Below, one piece after another: positions 49,914-57,752 of a stretch of 64,000 nucleotides of DNA; position 1 is the stretch's first letter; every line of letters begins with the position of its first letter. The stretch is from Cupriavidus pauculus. Its GTDB lineage: Bacteria; Pseudomonadota; Gammaproteobacteria; Burkholderiales; Burkholderiaceae. The notes beneath the pieces are model-generated. The model searched no databases. It was not told the origin of the DNA and saw only the letters and a program-made list of their open reading frames with translations. Made by a program: the position numbers and the translations under genes. Location: the NCBI RefSeq assembly GCF_008693385.1, contig NZ_CP044067.1, forward strand, positions 186,001 to 250,000, given 5' to 3'.

Positions 49914-50840
49914 ATGGATCGTTGGACCGAGATCGAATTGTTCGTACAGACGGCCGAACTGGGCAGCCTGACCCGGGCCGCCGAGAATCTCGAAATGTCG
50001 AATGCCGCGGCCAGCCGGTATCTGAACTCGCTGGAGCGCCGGTTATCGGCGCGGCTGATCGAGCGCAGCACCAGGCGGCTCTATCTGACGCAGGTCGGGG
50101 AACAGTTCTTCCGGCGCTGCAAGGAATTGCTCGCGGAAATGAAGGAGGCGGAGGCGGACGTCAGCGCGAACGTGCTCGAGCCCGGCGGCACGCTGACGGT
50201 CACAGCCTCGCTGTCGTTCTCGATGATCCATATCGCGCCGATCCTGCCCGAGTTCACGGCGCGCTATCCGAAGGTCAGCGTCAATATCATTGCCGCCAAC
50301 CGCTACTACGACATCATGGACAGCGGGATCGACCTCGCGATTCGCACGCGCGAGTTCGAGCCCGATTCGAACCTGACGGTTCGCCGGCTGGCGCAGACGC
50401 GGCGGATCCTCGCGGCCTCGCCCAAGTACCTCGACCAGCGCGGCACGCCGCGCACGGTGGAAGACCTCGCCCATCATGCGATGCTGATCTATTCGTATGC
50501 CAACCGGCCCAACGAGCTGATCTTTACGCGCGGTGGCGAGGACGACGGGGAAAAACGCGTGATCAATGTCCGCAGCACATTCGAGTCGAACGACGGGCAG
50601 GTGCTGCGCGCGGCCGCGCTCAAGGGCATGGGCATTCTCGTGCAGCCCAAGTACATCATCTACGACGATATCGTCGCGGGCCGGCTGGTGCCGGTGCTCG
50701 ATGATTGGGATCTGCCGCGCCTGACCGTGAACATCGCGTTCCAGAACCGCGCGCACCTGCCCGCGCGGATCCGGCTGTTCATCGAGTTTCTGGTCGATAA
50801 CTTCCGCCGGATGGATTACGAGCGGAAGTGGACCAGCTGA
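49914..50840 (+). CDS. LysR-family transcriptional regulator of the hydroxyquinol-type locus
   Basis: The 308-residue protein has an N-terminal winged helix (TEIELFVQTAELGSLTRAAENLEMSNAAASRYLNSLERRLSARLIERSTRR) and the effector domain of the CrgA/DmlR-like branch (SANVLEPGGTLTVTASLSFSMIHIAPILPEF). It is divergent from the nine-gene operon and converges on the hydroxyacid-dehydrogenase-like gene. A shared motif suggests it controls both the operon and the maleylacetate reductase pair. ATG 49914 is preceded by GGTGGAG. Confidence 0.92.
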   Translation: MDRWTEIELFVQTAELGSLTRAAENLEMSNAAASRYLNSLERRLSARLIERSTRRLYLTQVGEQFFRRCKELLAEMKEAEADVSANVLEPGGTLTVTASLSFSMIHIAPILPEFTARYPKVSVNIIAANRYYDIMDSGIDLAIRTREFEPDSNLTVRRLAQTRRILAASPKYLDQRGTPRTVEDLAHHAMLIYSYANRPNELIFTRGGEDDGEKRVINVRSTFESNDGQVLRAAALKGMGILVQPKYIIYDDIVAGRLVPVLDDWDLPRLTVNIAFQNRAHLPARIRLFIEFLVDNFRRMDYERKWTS

Positions 50841-50856
50841 GCGCTGTCCGGCGCGC

Positions 50857-51726
50857 CTAGCCCGGCAGGCCCGCGGCGCGACCCGCCGATTTGATCACCG
50901 CCGCATAGTCGTCCCCGGCAAAGCCCTGCGCCGCGGCACCCTGCAGCATCTGGCCGAGCAGGGCGGTGAGCCCCATCGGCACGCGCAGGTCCGCGCCGGC
51001 GTCGAGGATCAGGCCGACGTCCTTGAGCATCTGGTCCACCGTGAACGTCGGCGTGTAGTCGTGCACCGACAGTTGCGCCGACTTTGCCTTGACGATCGGG
51101 GACGCCACCGCGCTCGCGCCAATCACGTCCCACATCGCCTGCCAGTCGAGGCCGCCTTTCTTCCCGAGCGTCAGCGCTTCCGCGAGCATGCCCGAGGTCA
51201 GCCCGATCAGCAGGTTGATCACGAGCTTCATCAGCCGGGCCTGTTCGCCGTCGCCCAGATAGAACTGCGTCGGGCCGAACAGCGCGAGCAGCGGCTGCAC
51301 GCGTTCGTAGGCGCGCGCGGGGCCGGACACCATCGAGGTCAGCTTGGCCGCCTCGGCCATATGGTTGTTGCCGGACACCGTCACGCGCAGATAGCCGATA
51401 TCGCGCGCGGCCAGCGTTTCGGCGGCCGCCGCGGAGGCGGCGGGCGAAATCGTGCTGGTATCTATATAGAGGGTGCCCGGCCTGGCGGCGGCCGCGACCT
51501 GGCCCGAGACGGCCGCAAAGGCCGCGTCGTGCGGCATCGAACTGAATGTGGCGTCGGCGCCGCCGACCGCTTCGGCCAGCGAGGCCGCGACGGTCAGGCC
51601 CGCGGCGCGGGCCGCGTCGGCCTGCGCGGGGGCGATATCGAATACCACGACGTCGTGGCCGCCATGGGCGAGGTGCCGGGCCATCGGGAGGCCCATCTTG
51701 CCGGTGCCAACGAATGCAATCTTCAT
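50857..51726 (-). CDS. 3-Hydroxyisobutyrate dehydrogenase-family NAD(P) oxidoreductase
   Basis: The 289-residue beta-hydroxyacid dehydrogenase-fold protein has KIAFVGTGKMGLPMARHLAHGG for NAD(P), DTSTISPAAS and the catalytic GEQARLMKLVINLL with Lys167 and Asn171. The substrate loop usually written PVSGG..GA reads VSGNNHMAEAAKLTSM, so the acid bound may differ from hydroxyisobutyrate or tartronate semialdehyde. It follows maleylacetate reductase by 23 bp and is probably co-transcribed. Its end faces the LysR gene 16 bp away. Confidence 0.87.
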   Translation of the reverse strand: MKIAFVGTGKMGLPMARHLAHGGHDVVVFDIAPAQADAARAAGLTVAASLAEAVGGADATFSSMPHDAAFAAVSGQVAAAARPGTLYIDTSTISPAASAAAAETLAARDIGYLRVTVSGNNHMAEAAKLTSMVSGPARAYERVQPLLALFGPTQFYLGDGEQARLMKLVINLLIGLTSGMLAEALTLGKKGGLDWQAMWDVIGASAVASPIVKAKSAQLSVHDYTPTFTVDQMLKDVGLILDAGADLRVPMGLTALLGQMLQGAAAQGFAGDDYAAVIKSAGRAAGLPG

Positions 51727-51749
51727 TTGTCTCGCTCCTGGTTATGTTG

Positions 51750-52814
51750 TCAGTCGGGTCGCGTCCCGGCGTATGCGGCCTGAATCAGCGCCCGCAGCGG
51801 CTCGCGCTCGATCTGGCGCGGATTCCAGTACGGATTCGCCAGCGCGCGTTCCAGTGCGACCTCGATATCGGCCTCGCGCATGCCGATATCGCGCAGGGCA
51901 GTGGGCACGCCGTGTCGCGCCGCCATATCGAACAGCCTTCCCGGGACGCCCGCGGCGTCGCCGCCGATGGCGCGGGCAATGCGGGCCATGGCGTCCGGCA
52001 CCGCCACGGCGTTGTAGGCGAGCGCATGGGGCAGCACGATCGTATGCGTTTCCGCGTGCGGCAGGTCGAAGCTGCCGCCGATCGTGTGGCACAGCTTGTG
52101 GTGGAGCGCCATGCCGACATTGCCGAGCACGGTGCCGCAGAGCCATGCCCCGTACAGGCATTGCGCGCGGCCTTCGGCATCGCGCGGATTGGCGACCACG
52201 GCGGGGATGCCTGCGAACAGCGCACGGATGCCTTCCTCGGCCATCAGCGACATGACGGGGTTGGCATCGCGCGCGTAGAGCCCTTCCGCCGCGTGGGCGA
52301 TCGCGTTCAGGCCGCTGGTCACGGTCAGCTGGGCGGGGAGGTCGTACGTCAGTTCGGGGTCGTAGATCACGGTGCGCGCGAGCACGCGAAGGTCGCGGCC
52401 CGTGCGCTTCTGACCGCCTTCGGTCAGGCCGTAGATCGGGGTCATTTCCGAGCCGGCATAGCTGGTCGGGATGGCGATATAGGGAAGGCCGGTCTCGAGC
52501 GCGATGGCCTTGGCGAGCCCGGTCGTGGAACCGCCACCGATGGCCACCATGCAGTCCGCGCCGACCGCGTTGGCACGTTCGACGGCTTGCCGGGCGATGT
52601 CGATGGGGACGTGCATGACGGCGCCGGCATGGACGCCGGCACTGCGGGTACCCAGCTGCGCGGCGACGCTTTCGGCCGCATTGGCCTGGTTGGGTGTGCT
52701 CAGGACCAGCGCCCGGGTGCAGCCGAGGCGGTCGACTTCCTCACCGACCTGCCGGACGGTACCGGCTCCGAAGACGACGCGTGCCGCGTGGGCTTCGTAC
52801 GTAAAGCTTTGCAT
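51750..52814 (-). CDS. Maleylacetate reductase (iron-type alcohol dehydrogenase family)
   Basis: The 354-residue protein matches maleylacetate reductases: RVVFGAGTVRQVGEEVDRLG, ADCMVAIGGGSTTGLAKAIALETGLPYIAIPTSYAGSEMTPIYG, and the His-containing GLNAIAHAAEGLY and HHKLCHTIGGSFDLPHAETH. It would reduce maleylacetate to 3-oxoadipate with NAD(P)H, completing hydroxyquinol breakdown with the dioxygenase at 42975-43850. It heads its own short leftward operon; its promoter region holds motif copies shared with the main operon. Confidence 0.92.
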   Translation of the reverse strand: MQSFTYEAHAARVVFGAGTVRQVGEEVDRLGCTRALVLSTPNQANAAESVAAQLGTRSAGVHAGAVMHVPIDIARQAVERANAVGADCMVAIGGGSTTGLAKAIALETGLPYIAIPTSYAGSEMTPIYGLTEGGQKRTGRDLRVLARTVIYDPELTYDLPAQLTVTSGLNAIAHAAEGLYARDANPVMSLMAEEGIRALFAGIPAVVANPRDAEGRAQCLYGAWLCGTVLGNVGMALHHKLCHTIGGSFDLPHAETHTIVLPHALAYNAVAVPDAMARIARAIGGDAAGVPGRLFDMAARHGVPTALRDIGMREADIEVALERALANPYWNPRQIEREPLRALIQAAYAGTRPD

Positions 52815-52856
52815 TGTGCGTATCCGTTCTATTTGTCTCCGGCTTAGACCTTATAT

Positions 52857-52916
52857 TTCCTGCCGGTGGAAGGAAACACCGCTTGCGAAAAACAGTCTTC
52901 AGCCTGGTGGAAAAAT
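52857..52916. promoter_or_regulatory. Candidate LysR sites upstream of maleylacetate reductase
   Basis: TTCAGCCTGGTGGAAAAAT at 52898-52916 matches the 49871-49889 motif at 15 of 19 positions. A related element TTCCTGCCGGTGGAAGGAAA lies at 52857-52876. Both lie between the maleylacetate reductase start and the divergent tehA-like gene. Confidence 0.55.
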
Positions 52917-53011
52917 CGGGCAGGCCGGTATTGTCATTATCCGACCGGATAATTGGCATCGTGCCGGTCCGCGCCTAAGCTTGCCGCTGCCTGCCGCCAA
53001 CATAAGATCGC

Positions 53012-54001
53012 ATGACCACCACCAACACGTCCGTCCCCGTCGCCCCCGCCACCACCGGGTTCGCCATCCCCGCCTCCGCGCTAGGCATCGTCCTCGGCAT
53101 GTCCGGCCTGGCCAACTGCTGGAAAGTCGCCCATAGCCTCTGGGGCGCGAGCCTGGTCGTCCACGATGCGATTTTCGTCGTCACCACGCTGATCTGGGCG
53201 GTTCTGGTCCTGTCTTTCGCCGCCAAGTGGGTCTGGCACCGCGAAGAAGCGCTGACCGAAGCGCGCCACCCGGTGGCCTGCTGCTTTATCGGGCTGATTC
53301 CCGTCGCCACGCTGCTGGTCGCCGTCTGGGTCCATGGCTACGTGCCAGCGCTCGGCGCGGCGCTGGTGGTCGTGGGCGCGCTTGGCCAGCTCGGCTTCTC
53401 CACATACCGCAGCGGCGGCATGATGCGCGGCGGGCGCAAGCTCGGCGATACCACCGCGGTCATGTACCTGCCGACCGTGGCCGGCAACTTCGTGTCCGCC
53501 ATTGCCATGAGCGCGCTCGGCTGGACCGATCTTGCGAGGCTGTTCTTCGGCGCGGGTCTGTTCTCGTGGCTGGCGATCGAATCGATTCTCACATACCGCC
53601 TCTATCTTGGCGATGAACTCCCGCCCGCCATCCGGCCGACGCTCGGCATCCAGCTGGCCCCGCCCGTGGTGGGGGCCGTCGCCTACCTGTCGGTGACCGG
53701 TGGCAGCCTGGACTGGCCGTTCTATGCGATGTTCGGCTATGGCATCCTCCAGTTCCTGTTTCTCGCGCGGCTGGCGGGATGGTTCTCCGCCTCGGGCACC
53801 ACGCCGGCGTTCTGGGCCTTCAGCTTCGGCGTGACCGCGCTGGGCCTCGCCTGCCTGCGCGCCGCGACGATTGCGCCGAACTCGCTGTTCGCGAGCCTGG
53901 CGCTGCCGCTGTTCATTTTCGTCAACGTCTTTATCGGGGCGCTGTTCCTGATGACGCTGCGGCTGCTGTGGCAGGGGCGCCTGTTCCGCCGCACGGCTTG
54001 A
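53012..54001 (+). CDS. TehA/SLAC1-family membrane transporter (tellurite resistance type)
   Basis: The 329-residue protein has about ten hydrophobic helices and the TehA/SLAC1 N terminus FAIPASALGIVLGMSGLANCWKVAH, with VMYLPTVAGNFVSAIAMSALG in the middle. Family members are anion channels or carriers; E. coli TehA gives tellurite resistance when overproduced. No TehB gene is adjacent. A phenylalanine gate residue cannot be assigned with certainty. No strong ribosome site precedes ATG 53012. Confidence 0.85.
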   Translation: MTTTNTSVPVAPATTGFAIPASALGIVLGMSGLANCWKVAHSLWGASLVVHDAIFVVTTLIWAVLVLSFAAKWVWHREEALTEARHPVACCFIGLIPVATLLVAVWVHGYVPALGAALVVVGALGQLGFSTYRSGGMMRGGRKLGDTTAVMYLPTVAGNFVSAIAMSALGWTDLARLFFGAGLFSWLAIESILTYRLYLGDELPPAIRPTLGIQLAPPVVGAVAYLSVTGGSLDWPFYAMFGYGILQFLFLARLAGWFSASGTTPAFWAFSFGVTALGLACLRAATIAPNSLFASLALPLFIFVNVFIGALFLMTLRLLWQGRLFRRTA

Positions 54002-54128
54002 ACACACGGTCAAAACCCTGTCGGACGGGGACCGATGGCGGCCACGCCCCGGAAGCGTGCACAATGCGCAATGCGCGCCGGCTGCCGTCCGGCGCGCCCA
54101 TCCAAATCCGGTAGCGCAAGGGGTATTC

Positions 54129-55289
54129 ATGGCCGAACCGACGGGCTCCACGGGCCTGCATCACAAGACGTTCCTGTTACTGCTGGCTGCCGTCACGATC
54201 GCATTTTTCTGGATCCTGCTGCCGTTCTATGGCGCGGTATTCTGGGGCGCCGTGCTGGCGATCATCTTCGCGCCGCTGCAACGGCGGCTCGTGGCCGCGC
54301 TGCATGGGCGGGCCAATATCGCCTCGCTGCTGACGCTGCTTCTGGTCTTGCTGCTGGTGATCCTGCCGCTGACGCTCATCGCGATCTCGCTCGTCAACGA
54401 GGGCATGAACCTCTACGAGAGCATCAAATCGGGACAGATCAACTTCGGCGTCTATTTCCAGCGCGCGGTCGATGCGCTGCCGCCTTACTTCCGTGACCTG
54501 CTGTCGCGCTTCGACGTGCAGAGCCTGTCCGACCTGCAGCAGAAGCTCAGCGCCAGCGCGATGCAGACCAGCCAGTTCCTGGCCACGCGCGCGCTCAGCA
54601 TCGGCCAGAACACCGCGCATTTGCTGATCGGCTTCGGCATCATGATGTATCTGCTGTTCTTCCTGCTGCGCGACGGCCCGCAACTGTCGCGGCGCGTGCG
54701 CATCGCGGTGCCGCTGAGCGCGTCGCACAAGCAGCATCTGATCAAGAAGTTCACGATGGTCGTGCGCGCGACGGTCAAGGGCAATATCGCGGTGGCGGTC
54801 GTGCAGGGCTCGCTCGGTGGCGTGATCTTCGCGATCCTCGGCATCCAGGGCTCGATGCTCTGGGGCGCGATCATGGCGTTCCTGTCGCTGCTGCCCGCGG
54901 TCGGCGCGGCGCTGATCTGGCTGCCTGTGGCCGTGTATTTCCTGCTGACCGGCGACCTCGTCAAGGGCTTCGTGCTGATCGGCTTCGGCACACTCGTCAT
55001 CGGCATGGTCGATAACGTGCTGCGCCCGATTCTGGTGGGCAAGGACACGCAGATGCCGGACTACGTCGTGCTGATCTCGACGCTGGGCGGTATGGCGCTG
55101 TTCGGTCTCAACGGGTTCGTGATCGGGCCGCTCGTGGCGGCCCTGTTTATCGCCTGCTGGGATCTGCACAGCATCGGTGAAGGCGCGCCGCCCGAGACGC
55201 TGCGCGAGGAAGCGCAGGGCGGGCCCGCGCGGGCGGAGGCGCAGGAAGCTCGCTTGCGCGCCGAAAAAGACCGCGCCACGGCCGACTGA
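54129..55289 (+). CDS. AI-2E (TqsA/PerM) family transporter
   Basis: The 386-residue membrane protein matches the AI-2E family: FLLLLAAVTIAFFWILLPFYGAVFWGAVLAIIFAPLQ at the N terminus, the long extracytoplasmic loop, and IAVAVVQGSLGGVIFAILGIQGSMLWGAIMAFLSLLPAVGAALIWLP. The family covers AI-2 exporters, sodium/proton antiporters and proteins of unknown cargo. AAGGGG lies before ATG 54129. The C-terminal 30 residues are a charged cytoplasmic tail. Confidence 0.9.
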   Translation: MAEPTGSTGLHHKTFLLLLAAVTIAFFWILLPFYGAVFWGAVLAIIFAPLQRRLVAALHGRANIASLLTLLLVLLLVILPLTLIAISLVNEGMNLYESIKSGQINFGVYFQRAVDALPPYFRDLLSRFDVQSLSDLQQKLSASAMQTSQFLATRALSIGQNTAHLLIGFGIMMYLLFFLLRDGPQLSRRVRIAVPLSASHKQHLIKKFTMVVRATVKGNIAVAVVQGSLGGVIFAILGIQGSMLWGAIMAFLSLLPAVGAALIWLPVAVYFLLTGDLVKGFVLIGFGTLVIGMVDNVLRPILVGKDTQMPDYVVLISTLGGMALFGLNGFVIGPLVAALFIACWDLHSIGEGAPPETLREEAQGGPARAEAQEARLRAEKDRATAD

Positions 55290-55335
55290 GCGTGCCGGGC
55301 GCGCCGAAGTTGGCGCCTCTGCGAGATTCGCGCCC

Positions 55336-56241
55336 CTAGGTCCGCGCGCATAACTCGAGGCAGAATTCGAGAAATGCCTCCACCGCAGCCGGCGGTAACC
55401 GGCGGGACGGCCGCACGATATAGAGCGGAAACGTTTCGCCGGGCCAGTCGGGAAACAGATCCACGAGCGCGCCGCTGGCCATCAGCGGCTCCACGCTGAG
55501 CGCCAGCACCTGCGCGATACCCGCGCCGGCGAGGCAGGCGCCGATCAGCGTATCGCCGTCGGACAACGTCAGCCGGCCCTTCGTCTCCACCGTGATGGTT
55601 TCCTTGCCGCGCATAAACAGCCATTCGAACGGCTTGCCGCGCTGCGGATCGATAAACTGGATGCAGTCGTGCTCGACCAGCTTGCGCGGCGTCTTCGGCT
55701 GGCCGTACTGCCGCAGATAGGCGGGGGATGCCACGGTCAGCACGCGCGTATCCAGCAGCTTGCGCGAGGTCATGCCCGACGAGCGTGGCTGGCCGAAACG
55801 CACCGCCATATCGACACCGGCCGCGACGAGGTCCGATGAGTCGGGCAACGTCACCGTGGTCAGTTCCACTTCCGGATAGCGCTGCGTAAACCTGCCCAGC
55901 GCGGACGCCAGCACATGCCGCGCGAATATCGGGTTCAGGCTCACGCGCAAGGCGCCGCGCACGTTCGTGGCCGCGCCCGATACCGCGTTCGCGGCTTCCT
56001 CGATGCCCGACAGATGCGGCGCGGCCAGTTCGTAGAGCCGCGCGCCTTCGCTCGTCAGGTGCAGGGCGCGCGTGGTCCGGTCGAGCAGCCGGACGCCGAT
56101 CCGCTCCTCGAGCCGCGATACGGCGCGGCTCACGCCCGATGCCGAGAGCCCGAGCACGTCGCCCGCCCGGGTAAAACTGCCGCTCTCGACCACCGCGGCC
56201 AATACGCTCATCCCCGACAACAGCCTGCCATCGAAGCTCAT
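55336..56241 (-). CDS. LysR-family transcriptional regulator
   Basis: The 301-residue protein has a winged helix (GMSVLAAVVESGSFTRAGDVLGLSASGVSRAVSRLEERIGVRLLDRTTRALHLT) and a CrgA/DmlR-like effector domain (GALRVSLNPIFARHVLASALGRF). It is divergent from an amidohydrolase gene and should control that amidohydrolase-MFS-SDR group. The 162-bp gap between them holds repeated A+T-rich elements. Confidence 0.93.
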   Translation of the reverse strand: MSFDGRLLSGMSVLAAVVESGSFTRAGDVLGLSASGVSRAVSRLEERIGVRLLDRTTRALHLTSEGARLYELAAPHLSGIEEAANAVSGAATNVRGALRVSLNPIFARHVLASALGRFTQRYPEVELTTVTLPDSSDLVAAGVDMAVRFGQPRSSGMTSRKLLDTRVLTVASPAYLRQYGQPKTPRKLVEHDCIQFIDPQRGKPFEWLFMRGKETITVETKGRLTLSDGDTLIGACLAGAGIAQVLALSVEPLMASGALVDLFPDWPGETFPLYIVRPSRRLPPAAVEAFLEFCLELCART

Positions 56242-56271
56242 GGGGTTGCCTCCGTGCGCGGATTCATGACT

Positions 56272-56331
56272 TTAAGCAAAGATGATTTGAGAGCCCCTAT
56301 CTTAATCAAAAATCGTCTGGCCCCTAATCTT
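56272..56331. promoter_or_regulatory. Imperfect direct repeats in the lysR-amidohydrolase divergent region
   Basis: TTAAGCAAAGAT at 56272 and TTAATCAAAAAT at 56302 are 30 bp apart, and GCCCCTATCTT at 56293 and GCCCCTAATCTT at 56320 are 27 bp apart, forming two interleaved copies of one longer element. The place and tandem spacing suit activation and recall sites of the adjacent LysR protein. The role is inferred. Confidence 0.55.
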
Positions 56332-56403
56332 GGCTCCAACGACGCCGCACCGGTCGTCGCCGACTTGTTCGAAACGCCTTCCAAACCTTCGCTGGAGCCC
56401 ACC

Positions 56404-57729
56404 ATGCCTCAAATTCAACGCACGCTGTTCAAGGGCGGCACCGTCGTCACGATGGATGCCAATGTTCCCAACCTCGCCGTCGGCGATGTCCTCGTGGAGG
56501 ACGACCGCATTGCCATGATCGGCGAAGAGATCGTCGCCGCCGACGCGAAGGTCATCGACGCCCGGGGCACGATCGTGATGCCGGGGCTGATCGATGCCCA
56601 CCATCACGCGTGGCTGGGCGTCATGCGCCGCCTGATGCCGAACGTGGACGACCTCTTTGCCTATATCGACGTCGTGGCGGAGACGCTCGGCGCGCACTAC
56701 CGCCCGCAGGACATGTACGCGAGCACGCGGCTGACCGCGGTGGCGTCGCTCGACGCCGGCATTACGACGATCATCGATGCGTGCCATAGCTCGCGCAGCC
56801 CGCTCCACACCGATGCCGCGCTGGAAGCGTTGGAGGAATCGGGTATTCGCGCCTTGCATATGGTCGGCGCGGCGATGGACAAGCGCGCCTCCAATGCGCA
56901 TTTGCCGCACGATCTGGCGCGGCTGGCCAAGCGTTGGAACGGTGCCGGCAGCCGCGTGCAGGTGGGACTGTTCGGCCAGTTCAACCTCGAATGGTGGCAG
57001 GCCGCGCGCCGGCTCGACATGCAGATCCTGACCGAATTCATCGGCGATCTCGCCAAACTTGGGCCCGAGTTCGCGGCACCGGGCGTGCTCGGCGCGCACA
57101 ACATCTTCAACCACTGCACGCGGCTGCCCGAGGAAACATGGAAGCTGCTGGCCGGGGCCGGTGTCAACGTGACGATCAATCCGCGGTCCGATGCGCTGTT
57201 CGGCTTCGACGACGATCGTTTTGCGTGGCAGCAGGCCGTCGATCACGGCCTTAGCCCGGCCATCGGTATCGACCTCGACACCGCGTTCGGCAGCGATCTG
57301 TTCGGGGAGATGCATGCACTGTTCGGCCAGCAGCGCTCGGCCATGCGGTATCGGCGTTTCCGCGGAGAGGCCGACGTGCCCGCGCCGATCTCGGTGCAGG
57401 CGGTGCTCGAATCCGCCACGGTCAACGGCGCACGGGCGGCGGGGCTCTCGCATGCCATCGGCACGCTGACGCCGGGCAAGCAGGCCGACATCATCATGGT
57501 GCGGACCGATGACGTGGCGGTGTTTCCGGTGACCGACGCGGTCGGCACGATCGTGCAGGCGGTCGGGCGGTCGGATGTCGATACGGTGATGGTGGCGGGC
57601 AAACTGCGGAAGCAGGGCGGCACGCTGATCGGTGTCGATGTCGGCAAGCTGCAAGCCGAGGCGGTGGCGTCGCGCGACTATCTGCTGGAGGCCAGCGGCT
57701 ATCGCACGGCGCTGTTCGCCAGCGCCTGA
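56404..57729 (+). CDS. Amidohydrolase (Atz/Trz-like) lacking the second metal-site histidine
   Basis: The 441-residue TIM-barrel protein has His66 and His68 in IDAHHHAW, His237 in FNHCTRL and Asp290 in GIDLDTAFGSD. The strand-5 histidine usually found as HxxE is missing: the aligned segment reads MQILTEFIGD, and there is no His between 170 and 231. Thus metal binding may be altered or use another residue. It resembles the amidohydrolase at 48426-49775 (GVDLESGLSGEMF versus GIDLDTAFGSDLF). It is followed by an MFS transporter and an SDR gene. The substrate is unknown. Confidence 0.85.
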   Translation: MPQIQRTLFKGGTVVTMDANVPNLAVGDVLVEDDRIAMIGEEIVAADAKVIDARGTIVMPGLIDAHHHAWLGVMRRLMPNVDDLFAYIDVVAETLGAHYRPQDMYASTRLTAVASLDAGITTIIDACHSSRSPLHTDAALEALEESGIRALHMVGAAMDKRASNAHLPHDLARLAKRWNGAGSRVQVGLFGQFNLEWWQAARRLDMQILTEFIGDLAKLGPEFAAPGVLGAHNIFNHCTRLPEETWKLLAGAGVNVTINPRSDALFGFDDDRFAWQQAVDHGLSPAIGIDLDTAFGSDLFGEMHALFGQQRSAMRYRRFRGEADVPAPISVQAVLESATVNGARAAGLSHAIGTLTPGKQADIIMVRTDDVAVFPVTDAVGTIVQAVGRSDVDTVMVAGKLRKQGGTLIGVDVGKLQAEAVASRDYLLEASGYRTALFASA

Positions 57730-57752
57730 CTGGCGGTTATCGGGAGCGCATC

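Noticed and set aside
48432..50840. 802-codon open frame on the plus strand ending with the LysR gene
   Set aside because: Only the part from 49914 has a LysR helix-turn-helix; the upstream part is antisense to the amidohydrolase.
55297..55335. GGGCGCG/CGCGCCC inverted repeat between the convergent AI-2E and LysR genes
   Set aside because: Seven GC-only pairs with a 25-base loop and no T-tract are expected by chance in this composition.
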